A stretch of DNA of 64,000 bases from an uncultured Eubacteriales bacterium (GTDB taxonomy: Bacteria; Bacillota; Clostridia; Oscillospirales; Acutalibacteraceae). Below the pieces are notes generated by a model. It saw nothing but the letters and a program-made list of their open reading frames with translations, searched no databases and was not told where the DNA came from. Made by a program: the position numbers and the translations under genes. This document shows positions 52,919 to 61,980 of the stretch, in pieces. Where the stretch lies: the NCBI GenBank assembly GCA_934464615.1, contig CAKSKA010000003.1:1-64000 (forward strand), read 5' to 3'. Numbering within the stretch: position 1 is the stretch's first letter; the number at the start of each line of letters is the position of its first letter.

Positions 52919-54184
52919 CTATCTCGGTAAAATCACGGATAAAGCCGATTTATTTTCATCAAAAATTTTTAAATACTTTTCAACATCGGTTTTATTTATA
53001 CTCTTCAGTATTTCAATTTCATCAAAAACGTTGTAACCGCTTATTGCGGAATCGGTAAGACTTGCCGCTATATCCTCAACGCTGTTGTACCTTTTTACCG
53101 CACCGCCGTACAAATCTCTGCGCACCGCTTCGAAAATCTTTTCATCAACACCGTCACGCATAACATCGGCAATACGTTTTTTAGCCGCCTCGCAAACTTT
53201 CTTCGGATCGGCAGACTCGCCCGACAATATAACCGCCGAATAACCTCTGCCAAAGAAAAACTCCGTATCAAATTCATCGTTAATAAGGCATTTTTCGGTC
53301 ATTTCTTCGTAAAAGGGCGTAATATCGCCGAACAGGCAGTTAAGCAAAACGTCCGTACAGATACTGTCCCTTTGTGTCGGAGCTTTATCGGCAGGTAATT
53401 TATACCCGTAATTAAAAAGCGGCATTGCAACATCAAGTTTCTTTTCAATATACCGCAGGCGGACGTCCTGCGGCTCCGGTGGCGTTACGCGCTTTATATC
53501 GGCTTTATCATGCTTTTTAATACTGCCGTTTATTTTTTGTATAACTTTTTCACCGTCAACATTGCCTGCAATGCAGATAAACATATTTGCCGGATTATAA
53601 AATGTATTATAACATTTATACAGCAGCGGTGCGTCGATTTTTGCAATTGATTCTACCGTACCCGCAATATCTATCTTTACGGGATGATTAAAATACAGCG
53701 CATCCAGCAAATTAAAAAATACGCACCAAACAGGACTGTCGTCGTACATTCTTATCTCCTGACCTATTATTCCCTGCTCCTTATCAACCGTTTGCTGTGT
53801 AAAATACGGATTTTGCACAAAGTCCAGCAGTATATCCAAATTTTCTTCAAACATATTACTGCAGTTAAACAGGTAGCAAGTACGGTCAAAAGATGTATAT
53901 GCGTTTGCGTATGCGCCGGTCTTTGCATATTTTGTAAAGGCGTCGCCGTCCTCGCTCTCAAACAGTTTGTGTTCAAGAAAATGGGCGATACCCTCAGGCA
54001 CTTTAACGGTTTCGCCGCCGTTAAGAGAAAACTCTGTATCAATAGAACCGTACTGTGTGCCGAACAATGCATAAGCCGTATTAAAGTTTTCCTTTTCAAA
54101 AACATATACCTTCAGCCCGTTATCAAGTGTTGTAAGGGTATATTGTTCGTTAAGCTGTGCGCTTGTAAATTTTTCAGTTTTCAT
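52919..54184 (-). CDS. M16 zinc protease, YmfH-like
   Basis: Insulinase-family (M16) peptidase of 421 residues; ATG 54184 has GGGGAGAG upstream and matches the MKTEKF start, so a longer frame start is rejected. The zinc motif HFLEH (HxxEH) is near residues 67-71, with the second Glu further along. It overlaps the upstream paralogue by 11 bases, and the paralogue lacks the zinc motif. Such pairs probably form a heterodimeric peptidase. Its substrate is not known; in Bacillus the homologues lie near competence or sporulation genes. Confidence 0.9.
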   Translation of the reverse strand: MKTEKFTSAQLNEQYTLTTLDNGLKVYVFEKENFNTAYALFGTQYGSIDTEFSLNGGETVKVPEGIAHFLEHKLFESEDGDAFTKYAKTGAYANAYTSFDRTCYLFNCSNMFEENLDILLDFVQNPYFTQQTVDKEQGIIGQEIRMYDDSPVWCVFFNLLDALYFNHPVKIDIAGTVESIAKIDAPLLYKCYNTFYNPANMFICIAGNVDGEKVIQKINGSIKKHDKADIKRVTPPEPQDVRLRYIEKKLDVAMPLFNYGYKLPADKAPTQRDSICTDVLLNCLFGDITPFYEEMTEKCLINDEFDTEFFFGRGYSAVILSGESADPKKVCEAAKKRIADVMRDGVDEKIFEAVRRDLYGGAVKRYNSVEDIAASLTDSAISGYNVFDEIEILKSINKTDVEKYLKIFDENKSALSVILPR

Positions 54185-55451
54185 TATCGGCACTCTCCCC
54201 GGGCATAAGTTTGTATACGGTATGCAATTTAATTCCTTTTGCGGCATTGATAACGTCCTGCCGTGTCACAGAATTTATAATTTCTATGATGTCCTGCGGA
54301 TTTTTTATATTTTCAAAGTCAAGGCATCCGCTGTACCAGCCGTCAAGTGCGGTCAGACTGTCGTTATATGCGGTAAGTCCACTTATCATACTTTTTACGG
54401 AAGCCGCAAAAGTAAAATCGGAGAAATCTCCGTTTTTAACATCTTCAAGCTGTTTTAAAATTTCGGTTTCGGTCTTTTCCGCCTTATCTTTTTCAACACC
54501 GCAGTCAACCGTAACATAACCTTTAAGTCTTACGGCGCGTGCCGCACAATAGTAGCACAGGCTCATTTTTTCTCTCACATTCTCAAACAGTTTTGAGTAC
54601 GGTCCTCCGCCGAAAATATCGGTTGCAACGGCAAGCACATAAGCGTCCTGCCCCGATAATTCGCTTGAAAATCCCATTACAAGTTTGCCTTGCGCAACGT
54701 CCATTGTGTCCGTGCAGTAATTAACTTCATCCGTCGGTTTTAAAACCGTTACGTTTTTAAATGACATATCCGGCGTGCGATTTATACAGGCAAATTTTTG
54801 CTTTACGGAATCAAAAATACCGGCCGGCATTGCAGCGCCGACTATATGAACGCGCAAATAAGCGGTCCTTAAAAACTGCGTCCATGTATCGTACAGTTCC
54901 TTACCCGTTACTGCATTTATGCCGTCCGCCGTGCCTAAAGCCGAACATCCGTAAGCCTCGTCGGCAAACATTTCGGCAATAAGTCTTTTTCTTGCATAAA
55001 GGCGTTTATCGTTAATCTCCGCCGATATTTGTTCCGTAATTTTGCGTTTTTCCCTTTTAAGATCTTCTTCCTTAAAAGCCCCGTTTTCCGTTTTAGGATC
55101 AAAAATTAATTCAAGCAGCAGGTTTACGGCTTTATCAATAACCGCACCGCCGTCCGCAGTAAGACTGTCATTAATAACCGATACCGCTATTTTAATGCAT
55201 TGTGCATTTCCTGTTTTGTTTACGTTTATGCTTAAATCCGCACCGTAAAGCATATCCAACGCATAGTTTAACTGCGCGAATGTCCTGTATTTATTGCTGC
55301 AGGAAGACAAAACATATGCAAGCAATGTGTTTTTAGGTATATTCTCCTTCTTAAGCGGCAAATAAAAATTAAACGATACCAAAGTTGTATTGAAACGGTT
55401 GTTTTCAACGAAAATTCCGTCAACACCGTTGCACAGCGAATATTTTTCCAT
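54174..55451 (-). CDS. M16 family protein without zinc motif, YmfF-like
   Basis: Second M16-family protein, 425 residues, fold-related to the neighbour. At the place of the HxxEH zinc motif it has LAYVLSSCSNKY, so it cannot bind the catalytic zinc in the usual way. The C-terminal half carries the FGGGPYSKLFENVREK segment typical of the family. In M16 heterodimers an inactive subunit helps substrate binding, which is the inferred role. First gene of the five-gene operon, with its own promoter upstream. Confidence 0.88.
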   Translation of the reverse strand: MEKYSLCNGVDGIFVENNRFNTTLVSFNFYLPLKKENIPKNTLLAYVLSSCSNKYRTFAQLNYALDMLYGADLSINVNKTGNAQCIKIAVSVINDSLTADGGAVIDKAVNLLLELIFDPKTENGAFKEEDLKREKRKITEQISAEINDKRLYARKRLIAEMFADEAYGCSALGTADGINAVTGKELYDTWTQFLRTAYLRVHIVGAAMPAGIFDSVKQKFACINRTPDMSFKNVTVLKPTDEVNYCTDTMDVAQGKLVMGFSSELSGQDAYVLAVATDIFGGGPYSKLFENVREKMSLCYYCAARAVRLKGYVTVDCGVEKDKAEKTETEILKQLEDVKNGDFSDFTFAASVKSMISGLTAYNDSLTALDGWYSGCLDFENIKNPQDIIEIINSVTRQDVINAAKGIKLHTVYKLMPGESADNEN

Positions 55452-55484
55452 AATTTTCTCCTATGCTTCAAGTTAATATAATTA

Positions 55485-55514
55485 ATTATAAACAGTATAT
55501 CATATTATAAGCAA
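55485..55514 (-). promoter_or_regulatory. Promoter of the ymfF-ymfH-lgt-folD operon
   Basis: TTGCTT (55509-55514), an 18-base spacer and a perfect TATAAT (55485-55490) on the minus strand, 34 bases before the ATG. Confidence 0.65.
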
Positions 55515-55537
55515 TTTCTCTACGTTTTTTTAAAAAT

Positions 55538-55566
55538 TTGATTTTTTTTAATACTTATGCTATATT
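55538..55566 (+). promoter_or_regulatory. Promoter of the cardiolipin synthase gene
   Basis: TTGATT (55538-55543), a 17-base spacer and TATATT (55561-55566) on the plus strand, 30 bases before the start codon. Confidence 0.65.
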
Positions 55567-55596
55567 TAATGTGATATTTATACAGGGGGGATATGT

Positions 55597-57126
55597 TTGT
55601 CTAAACCGCAAAGCGAAGTAAGAATACCGGTGCGTATAATAATTTCCGCATTGATCCTTATAGCTGAAATAAGTCTTATAATTTTGGCAGTACGGTTTTT
55701 GTCCGAAAAAGCATTGTGGCTTTATACCGTAGCGCAGTTTATAAGCATTATAACCGTCATCTACATAGTAAATTCCCGCGGCAGCGTTAGCTTTAAAATA
55801 ATGTGGATAGTATTTATCCTGCTTATACCTATACTGGGCGTACTGACCTACACCATGTGGGGCGGCGGCCGTATGATGCCGCATTTAAAAAAGCGTATGA
55901 AAAAATGCACCGACGAATATATAGCGCTGCTGCCAAGCGGTACGGATATTGAAAAGACCTTAAATTACAGCGATATGTTCCATTCACGTCAGGCAAAATA
56001 TCTTATGAATGACTCGGGTTATCCGGTATACAACGGCACATCCGGCAAATTCTATGCACCTGGTGAAACGCTTATGGAAGATTTGATTTGCGAACTTGAA
56101 AAGGCGGAAAAGTATATTTTCCTTGAATATTTTATTATTGCCGACGGAAGCATGTGGGAAGATATTTACGCTGTTTTACGCAAAAAGAAAAAACAGGGAC
56201 TTGAAATTAAAATTATCTTTGACGATTTCGGTTGTATCAACCATCAAAAAAGCGATTTTGTAAAGCGGGTTAAAAAAGACGGTATTGAAATAACCGCATT
56301 TAACCCAATTGTTCCTATTTTAAATATTTTTATGAACAATCGAAACCACCGCAAAATTATTGTAATTGACGGCAAGGTTGCACTGACAGGCGGTATGAAT
56401 ATAGCGGATGAATATGTAAACCGCATTGTCAAACACGGATATTGGATGGACAGCGCCATTATGCTTAAAGGCAAAGCGGTTGACAGTCTGCTTAATATGT
56501 TTTGCACCATGTGGAAATTTTCCACCGGAAAAAGTATTGACTTTAATGCACATAAAGGAAATTGCACGCAGGAAAACGACGGATTTTTTATACCTTATTG
56601 CGATGATCCGCTGAATGACAAAAATCCCGCCGAAGGCATTTATATGCAAATAATCAACAACGCGCAAAAATATGTTTACATTGCAACACCTTACCTTATA
56701 CTCGAAACGAATATGGTTAACACACTGTGCCTTGCGGCAAAATCCGGTGTGGATGTTAAAATAATAACACCGCATATACCGGATAAATGGTACGTGCATC
56801 CGGTAACGCAGTACTACTATGCCGAACTGCTTGAAGCTGGCGTTAAAATTTTTGAATATACACCCGGTTTTATACACTCCAAAATGTTTTTGTCGGACGA
56901 CGATGTTGCGACCGTCGGAACGGTAAATATGGATTACCGAAGTTTTTATATGCATTTCGAGTGCGGCGTATGGATGTCGGGGGCGAGCTGCATAAACGAT
57001 ATACGCGACAATTTTACCGACATTCTCGCACAAAGCGAAGAAATTGTTTTGGAAAAATGGAAGAAACGCAAACTTTCCTTAAGGTTTAAACAAAATATTT
57101 TGCATTTATTCTCGCCTTTTATGTAA
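55597..57126 (+). CDS. cls: Cardiolipin synthase
   Basis: Phospholipase-D family enzyme that condenses phosphatidylglycerols into cardiolipin at the membrane. The 509-residue protein starts with two helices (about 10-90), then two HKD motifs: HRKIIVIDG at 251 and HSKMFLSDD at about 426, with a downstream TVNMD block. The start is TTG at 55597 with GGGGGG 6 bases upstream; a nearby ATG is out of frame. Next is a strongly expressed small membrane protein, whose -35 box directly follows the cls stop. Confidence 0.94.
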   Translation: MSKPQSEVRIPVRIIISALILIAEISLIILAVRFLSEKALWLYTVAQFISIITVIYIVNSRGSVSFKIMWIVFILLIPILGVLTYTMWGGGRMMPHLKKRMKKCTDEYIALLPSGTDIEKTLNYSDMFHSRQAKYLMNDSGYPVYNGTSGKFYAPGETLMEDLICELEKAEKYIFLEYFIIADGSMWEDIYAVLRKKKKQGLEIKIIFDDFGCINHQKSDFVKRVKKDGIEITAFNPIVPILNIFMNNRNHRKIIVIDGKVALTGGMNIADEYVNRIVKHGYWMDSAIMLKGKAVDSLLNMFCTMWKFSTGKSIDFNAHKGNCTQENDGFFIPYCDDPLNDKNPAEGIYMQIINNAQKYVYIATPYLILETNMVNTLCLAAKSGVDVKIITPHIPDKWYVHPVTQYYYAELLEAGVKIFEYTPGFIHSKMFLSDDDVATVGTVNMDYRSFYMHFECGVWMSGASCINDIRDNFTDILAQSEEIVLEKWKKRKLSLRFKQNILHLFSPFM

Positions 57127-57155
57127 TTGACAAAACAAAAAGGACATAGTATAAT
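57127..57155 (+). promoter_or_regulatory. Consensus promoter of the 58-residue membrane protein gene
   Basis: A perfect TTGACA (57127-57132), a 17-base spacer and a perfect TATAAT (57150-57155) on the plus strand, starting one base after the cls stop codon. The full consensus predicts strong constitutive expression. Confidence 0.88.
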
Positions 57156-57185
57156 ATATGCATAGCATTGAAAGGTGGTTGTATT

Positions 57186-57362
57186 ATGAAAGGTAAAAAT
57201 ATAGCTTGGTTAATTTCCGTGATTGTAGGCGTTGTTGCTTTGGCAGCCGGCGTTGCAGTGCTTATAGACCGATTGATTAAGAAAAAAGAAAACTGTTATG
57301 AAGGTTATATAGAAAGCGACTGTACACCCGAAGAACTTGCTGAAGAAACTGCTGAACAGTAA
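57186..57362 (+). CDS. Small membrane protein (58 residues), unknown function
   Basis: Short protein starting MKGKNIAWLISVIVG. A single hydrophobic helix spans about residues 6-28, followed by basic residues (RLIKKK) and an acidic tail with two cysteines (ENCYEG, ESDCTPEEL). The ATG at 57186 has AAAGGTGG about 7 bases upstream. It has a full-consensus promoter and a private terminator, so it is a monocistronic, probably strongly expressed transcript. Likely topology is basic residues inside the cell. No family was recognised. Confidence 0.8.
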   Translation: MKGKNIAWLISVIVGVVALAAGVAVLIDRLIKKKENCYEGYIESDCTPEELAEETAEQ

Positions 57363-57367
57363 TTTGT

Positions 57368-57396
57368 AAAAAGGATGCTTTACGGCATCCTTTTTT
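57368..57396 (+). terminator. Terminator after the 58-residue protein gene
   Basis: A GGATGC/GCATCC stem (57373-57378 with 57385-57390) with a 6-base loop, preceded by A-run and followed by TTTTTT on the plus strand. Confidence 0.9.
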
Positions 57397-57530
57397 ATTT
57401 TTGTATTAGTTTTATAAAAGCTAATATTTTTGTTTATTTTGCACAAACTATTTTATTAACAGTCATTTTGTATAACAACTATTAGTAAAATATAACAAAA
57501 ATATCACTGTTTTTTAACACAACTATACAC

Positions 57531-57559
57531 TTGAAAAATTTTACAGAATATAGTATTAT
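57531..57559 (+). promoter_or_regulatory. Promoter of glgP and the GH13 gene
   Basis: TTGAAA (57531-57536), a 17-base spacer and TATTAT (57554-57559) on the plus strand, about 40 bases before the glgP ATG. The 134 bases before it (57397-57530) hold nothing else recognised. Confidence 0.65.
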
Positions 57560-57598
57560 ATAATATGTCATAATAATGTTGAGATAAGGAGTGTTTTT

Positions 57599-60004
57599 AT
57601 GGCATCAAAATATACAATTAAACAGATGGCCGAAATGATTGAGAAAAAACTTTCCCATAATTTCGGTATAAGTCCCGCACAGGCGTCGGATGACTTGTTT
57701 TATAAAGCCACCGCACTTGTTTTGCTTGATATTTTAAAAGAAAAACGCACCGCTTTTAAGGAAGAAGTATCCGAAAAGCAGGCAAAAACGGTTTATTATT
57801 TAAGTATGGAGTTTTTAATGGGCAGATCCCTTAAAAACAACCTTTACAATTTAGGTCTTGAAAACACCGTTTCCAAAGCATTGGATACATTTAAGGTTAA
57901 ACTTGATAATCTTTATGAGCTTGAGCCCGATGCAGGACTGGGTAACGGCGGTCTCGGACGTCTTGCCGCTTGTTTTCTTGACGCGCTGTCAACCGGCGAA
58001 TACTCGGCAATGGGTTATTGCATAAAGTACGAATTCGGCATTTTCAAACAAAAAATAGTTGACGGTTGGCAGACCGAAATGCCTGACTTCTGGCTCCCCG
58101 GCGGTTCTGTCTGGCTTGAGCCGCGCCCCGCATCCGCGGTTGACGTAAACTTCGGCGGACACGTAAACGAGTGGTGGGACGGACAGCGCCATAACGTAAG
58201 TTACGAGGGTTACACCACCGTTCACGCAATGCCGTATGACCTTATGGTTCCGTCTAAGGACGGCAAGGCGGTTAATGCGCTTCGCCTGTGGAGCGCCGAG
58301 TGCGAGGACATAAATATGTCCGCGTTTAATCAGGGCGATTATGTAAAAGCATTGGAAGAAAAAGCCAATGCAGAAGTTATAAGCAAGGTTTTGTATCCCG
58401 AAGACAACCATATTGAAGGTAAATCGTTAAGACTGCGCCAGCAGTATTTCCTCGTATCTGCATCAATTCAGGATATACTCAACCGTCATTTACGCCATTA
58501 CAATACGCTTGACAACCTTGCAGAAAAGGTTGCAATTCATATCAACGACACGCACCCCACCCTCTGCATACCCGAATTAATGCGCTTTTTGCTTGATGAA
58601 TGCGGATATTCCTGGGAAAAAGCATGGGATATTGTTACGCGTACCGTTGCGTACACAAATCATACCGTTATGGCCGAGGCACTTGAGTGTTGGAATGTTG
58701 ATTTGTTTAAATTGCGTCTGCCGAGAATTTACCAGATAATAAAGGAAATCGACCGCAGATTCAGACAGGACTTTTACGACGCCACACACGACAACGCAAT
58801 GGTTGAACGCAATGCCGTAATTCAGGGCAATATGATACACATGGCGAATCTTTGCGTAATTGCGTCGCACAATGTAAACGGCGTATCAAAATTACACAGC
58901 GATATTCTCAAAAATTCACTGTTTAATGATTTTTACAAAGTAACACCCGAAAAGTTCACAAACGTAACAAACGGAATTGCACACCGCAGATGGCTGTGTC
59001 AGGCAAATCCCGAACTTACAAAATATCTTACCGAGCTTATCGGCGACGGATTTGTAACGGATGCGTCTCACCTTGAAAAACTTATGAAGTTTAAGGATGA
59101 TTCCGCCGTTCTTGAAAAATTGGACGAAATAAAGCACGCAAACAAATTACGTCTTGCTGACTATGTTAAGAACAATTACGGACAGACCATCGATCCCGAT
59201 TCCGTGTTTGATATGCAGGTTAAGCGTCTGCACGAATACAAGCGTCAGCATTTAAACGCAATGCATATTATATCGGAATATCTGTATCTTAAAGATAATC
59301 CGAATGCCGATTTCGTCCCCAAAACTTATATATTCGGCGCAAAATCCGCACCGGGATATTTGCTTGCAAAACAGATAATTTTCCTTATAAATCAGTTGGC
59401 AAAGTTGATTGATTCGGACAGAGCGGTTAACGATAAGTTAAAGATACTGTTTATGGAAGATTACAGGGTTTCCCTTGCCGAACTTATGATTCCGGCGGCG
59501 AATATCAGCGAACAGATTTCGCTTGCTTCAACCGAAGCGAGCGGTACGGGAAATATGAAACTTATGATGAACGGTGCTGTAACGCTCGGTACCGAGGACG
59601 GCGCCAATGTTGAAATTCATAAGGCTGTCGGCGACAACAATATAATTATATTCGGTATGGAAACACCCGAGGTTATGAATCTTAAAAAGAAGGGTTATTC
59701 CCCCATTCCGTATATTGAAAATAATTCTGACCTTAAACGTGTTGTTGACTTTATAGGTCACGGAATAGGCGGTCAAAACTTTGACGGTGTTTACAAAGCA
59801 ATTACAACGCTTGATTCTTATATGGCTATGGCAGATTATTCCGATTACTGCAGAGCACACAGCAAAGCGGATGAACTTTATAAGAATAAAAAGTTGTGGA
59901 ATCAAATGTCACTTGTAAACATTGCAAAATCGGGTATATTCTCTGCCGACCGTTCAATTAAAGATTATGCCGAAAACATCTGGCATATAAAACCGGTTGA
60001 CTGA
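57599..60004 (+). CDS. glgP: Glycogen/maltodextrin phosphorylase
   Basis: GlgP cleaves alpha-1,4-glucan ends with phosphate to give glucose-1-phosphate. The 801 residues have the family blocks LGNGGLGRLAACF and the pyridoxal-phosphate lysine in EASGTGNMKLMMNG near residue 655, with the phosphate-site KRLHEYKRQ segment near 545. AAGGAG precedes the ATG. The GH13 hydrolase starts 12 bases downstream, so the two glucan enzymes are cotranscribed. No glg biosynthetic genes are nearby. Confidence 0.97.
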   Translation: MASKYTIKQMAEMIEKKLSHNFGISPAQASDDLFYKATALVLLDILKEKRTAFKEEVSEKQAKTVYYLSMEFLMGRSLKNNLYNLGLENTVSKALDTFKVKLDNLYELEPDAGLGNGGLGRLAACFLDALSTGEYSAMGYCIKYEFGIFKQKIVDGWQTEMPDFWLPGGSVWLEPRPASAVDVNFGGHVNEWWDGQRHNVSYEGYTTVHAMPYDLMVPSKDGKAVNALRLWSAECEDINMSAFNQGDYVKALEEKANAEVISKVLYPEDNHIEGKSLRLRQQYFLVSASIQDILNRHLRHYNTLDNLAEKVAIHINDTHPTLCIPELMRFLLDECGYSWEKAWDIVTRTVAYTNHTVMAEALECWNVDLFKLRLPRIYQIIKEIDRRFRQDFYDATHDNAMVERNAVIQGNMIHMANLCVIASHNVNGVSKLHSDILKNSLFNDFYKVTPEKFTNVTNGIAHRRWLCQANPELTKYLTELIGDGFVTDASHLEKLMKFKDDSAVLEKLDEIKHANKLRLADYVKNNYGQTIDPDSVFDMQVKRLHEYKRQHLNAMHIISEYLYLKDNPNADFVPKTYIFGAKSAPGYLLAKQIIFLINQLAKLIDSDRAVNDKLKILFMEDYRVSLAELMIPAANISEQISLASTEASGTGNMKLMMNGAVTLGTEDGANVEIHKAVGDNNIIIFGMETPEVMNLKKKGYSPIPYIENNSDLKRVVDFIGHGIGGQNFDGVYKAITTLDSYMAMADYSDYCRAHSKADELYKNKKLWNQMSLVNIAKSGIFSADRSIKDYAENIWHIKPVD

Positions 60005-60016
60005 TAAGGTGTTATA

Positions 60017-61882
60017 ATGCAGTATTATCCTTTTGATTCAAGAAATCCTTTATACAGAAACATTACAGGAGCTGTGGCTGCCGGCAAGACCGTGCAGCTG
60101 CGGCTGTTGCTGCATTTTGATGCAAAAGTTACCGCTGCTTATATGTTACTGCGAAACGATGACGAAAAAACTTTTAAAGAAATTAAAATGTCTCCCGGCG
60201 CTTCGCTTGAAAATTATCGTTTTTGGGAGTGTGAAGTCACTTTAACGGAAGGTCTTTATTGGTATTACTTCCGATATGAAAGCGATTACGGCAACTTCTA
60301 TGTTACAAAGTGTTCTCATTCGGTGGGATTTGTATCAAACGACGGTGAATATTGGCAACAGACGGTATATGCCGAAGATTTTAAAACACCCGACTGGCTT
60401 GCAGGCGGTATAATTTACCAGATATTCCCGGACAGATTTTATAATTCCGGCAAGGAAAAACAAAATGTTCCCGAAGACAGATACATCAATACGGATTGGA
60501 ACAAGCAACCGGAATACAGACAGGTAAATGAAAAATGCTCGCTCGGTAACGATTATTACGGCGGAGATTTGCAGGGAATAACCGAAAAATTGCCGTATTT
60601 ATCGTCTTTGGGCGTCAGTTGCATATATTTAAATCCGATATTCGAGGCCCATTCAAATCACCGTTACAATACGGCTGATTATTTTAAAATAGACTCGTCT
60701 CTCGGAACTCTTAAAGATTTTGAAACACTTTGCAAAAGTGCCGAAAAATACGGGATCCGCATAATACTTGACGGGGTGTTTTCGCACACAGGCGATAACA
60801 GCATTTACTTTAACCGTTACGGCAATTACGACAGTGTAGGCGCCTACAATTCCAAAGAGTCAGAATATTACGGTTGGTATAAATTTGACAATTGGCCCGA
60901 TAAGTATGAATCCTGGTGGGGTGTTCCGTCTCTGCCCGAAACTGTTGAGGAAAATCCGAATTTCAGGGAATACATAACCGGACGCGACGGCGTTATCAGA
61001 TATTGGATGCGCCACGGCGCAGCAGGTTGGCGGCTTGATGTTGCGGACGAACTTCCGGACAGTTTTATAGCGGATATAAGAAATGCCGCAAAACAGGAAA
61101 AGGATGACGCTTACCTGCTCGGCGAAGTATGGGAAGATGCGTCAAACAAAATCAGTTACGGCTGTAGGAGGAAGTTTTTGCGCGGATACGAACTTGATTC
61201 TGTAATGAATTATCCGTTTGCAAACGCAATTATCGACTTTATACTCGGCGGTGATGCGGTAAAACTTGTCGATACCGTTGTGGATATAACCGAAAATTAT
61301 CCGAAAGACGCTGTAAAACTGCTTATGAATCATATAGGCACACACGATACCGCAAGAATAATTACAAGGCTGTCGGAAGGTTATTCCGACGCCCATGACA
61401 GAGCGTGGCAGGCAAACCAAAAACTTTGCGGAGATTTATATCAAAAAGCAATGCAAAAAGTTAAACTTGCCGCCGCAATACAGTATACCCTACCCGGAGT
61501 TCCGTCTGTTTTTTACGGTGATGAAACCGGTGTTTCGGGATACGGCGATCCTTTTTGCCGTGCGGCATTTCCTTGGGATAATATCAACAATGAATTGCTT
61601 GAATTTTATCGTAAATTGGGTACGTTCCGCCGCAATTGCGAATGTTTTAAAAACGGTGAATTTATACCCGTACATTCAAACCACGGGTATTTGGTATATA
61701 TGCGTCGCGGAGAAAAGGACGCAGCCGTAATTGCCGTTAACATTAACGATTACGAAGTATGGGCGGAAATGCCGGATAATTTCAAGCACTCACCGCAAGT
61801 TGTTTTCGGCGACGGACCTAACAATGACGGTTGGATTCGTCTGTCCCCGAATAGTTTTGGGGTATATAAAATAAAGATGTAA
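60017..61882 (+). CDS. Intracellular GH13 glucan hydrolase (cyclomaltodextrinase/neopullulanase-like)
   Basis: Alpha-amylase-family enzyme of 621 residues without signal peptide, so cytoplasmic. An N-terminal beta domain (about residues 1-115) resembles the N domain of GH13_20 neopullulanases. Catalytic regions: DGVFSHTG (I), GWRLDVADEL with nucleophile Asp341 (II), LLGEVWED with acid Glu370 (III), and IGTHDTARI (IV). It probably hydrolyses linear or cyclic maltodextrins and works with GlgP. The exact bond preference cannot be decided from sequence alone. It is followed by a hairpin between convergent genes. Confidence 0.9.
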   Translation: MQYYPFDSRNPLYRNITGAVAAGKTVQLRLLLHFDAKVTAAYMLLRNDDEKTFKEIKMSPGASLENYRFWECEVTLTEGLYWYYFRYESDYGNFYVTKCSHSVGFVSNDGEYWQQTVYAEDFKTPDWLAGGIIYQIFPDRFYNSGKEKQNVPEDRYINTDWNKQPEYRQVNEKCSLGNDYYGGDLQGITEKLPYLSSLGVSCIYLNPIFEAHSNHRYNTADYFKIDSSLGTLKDFETLCKSAEKYGIRIILDGVFSHTGDNSIYFNRYGNYDSVGAYNSKESEYYGWYKFDNWPDKYESWWGVPSLPETVEENPNFREYITGRDGVIRYWMRHGAAGWRLDVADELPDSFIADIRNAAKQEKDDAYLLGEVWEDASNKISYGCRRKFLRGYELDSVMNYPFANAIIDFILGGDAVKLVDTVVDITENYPKDAVKLLMNHIGTHDTARIITRLSEGYSDAHDRAWQANQKLCGDLYQKAMQKVKLAAAIQYTLPGVPSVFYGDETGVSGYGDPFCRAAFPWDNINNELLEFYRKLGTFRRNCECFKNGEFIPVHSNHGYLVYMRRGEKDAAVIAVNINDYEVWAEMPDNFKHSPQVVFGDGPNNDGWIRLSPNSFGVYKIKM

Positions 61883-61887
61883 AAAAT

Positions 61888-61913
61888 GCCTGCACCGAAT
61901 TTTCAGTGCAGGT
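61888..61913. terminator. Terminator after the GH13 gene
   Basis: A 7-bp stem CCTGCAC/GTGCAGG (61889-61895 with 61906-61912) in the gap between converging genes, with an A-run on the gene side and a T-containing tail (TATTAAAACTTTTT) after it on the plus strand. On the minus strand it is followed by a six-T run, so it may back up gapA termination. Confidence 0.6.
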
Positions 61914-61936
61914 ATTAAAACTTTTTATGCAACATA

Positions 61937-61964
61937 AAAGCCTCCCGTTTAAACAGGAGGCTTT
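61937..61964 (-). terminator. Terminator after gapA
   Basis: A 9-bp GC-rich stem (61956-61964 with 61937-61945) and 10-base loop, 16 bases beyond the gapA stop, with a short T-run on both strands. Confidence 0.8.
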
Positions 61965-61980
61965 GTTTATTACCCGATGA

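Noticed and set aside
61944..61957. A GTTTAAAC core like the TetR operator candidate
   Set aside because: It is the loop of the gapA terminator hairpin, not a full CCGTTTAAACGG palindrome, and no promoter is there.
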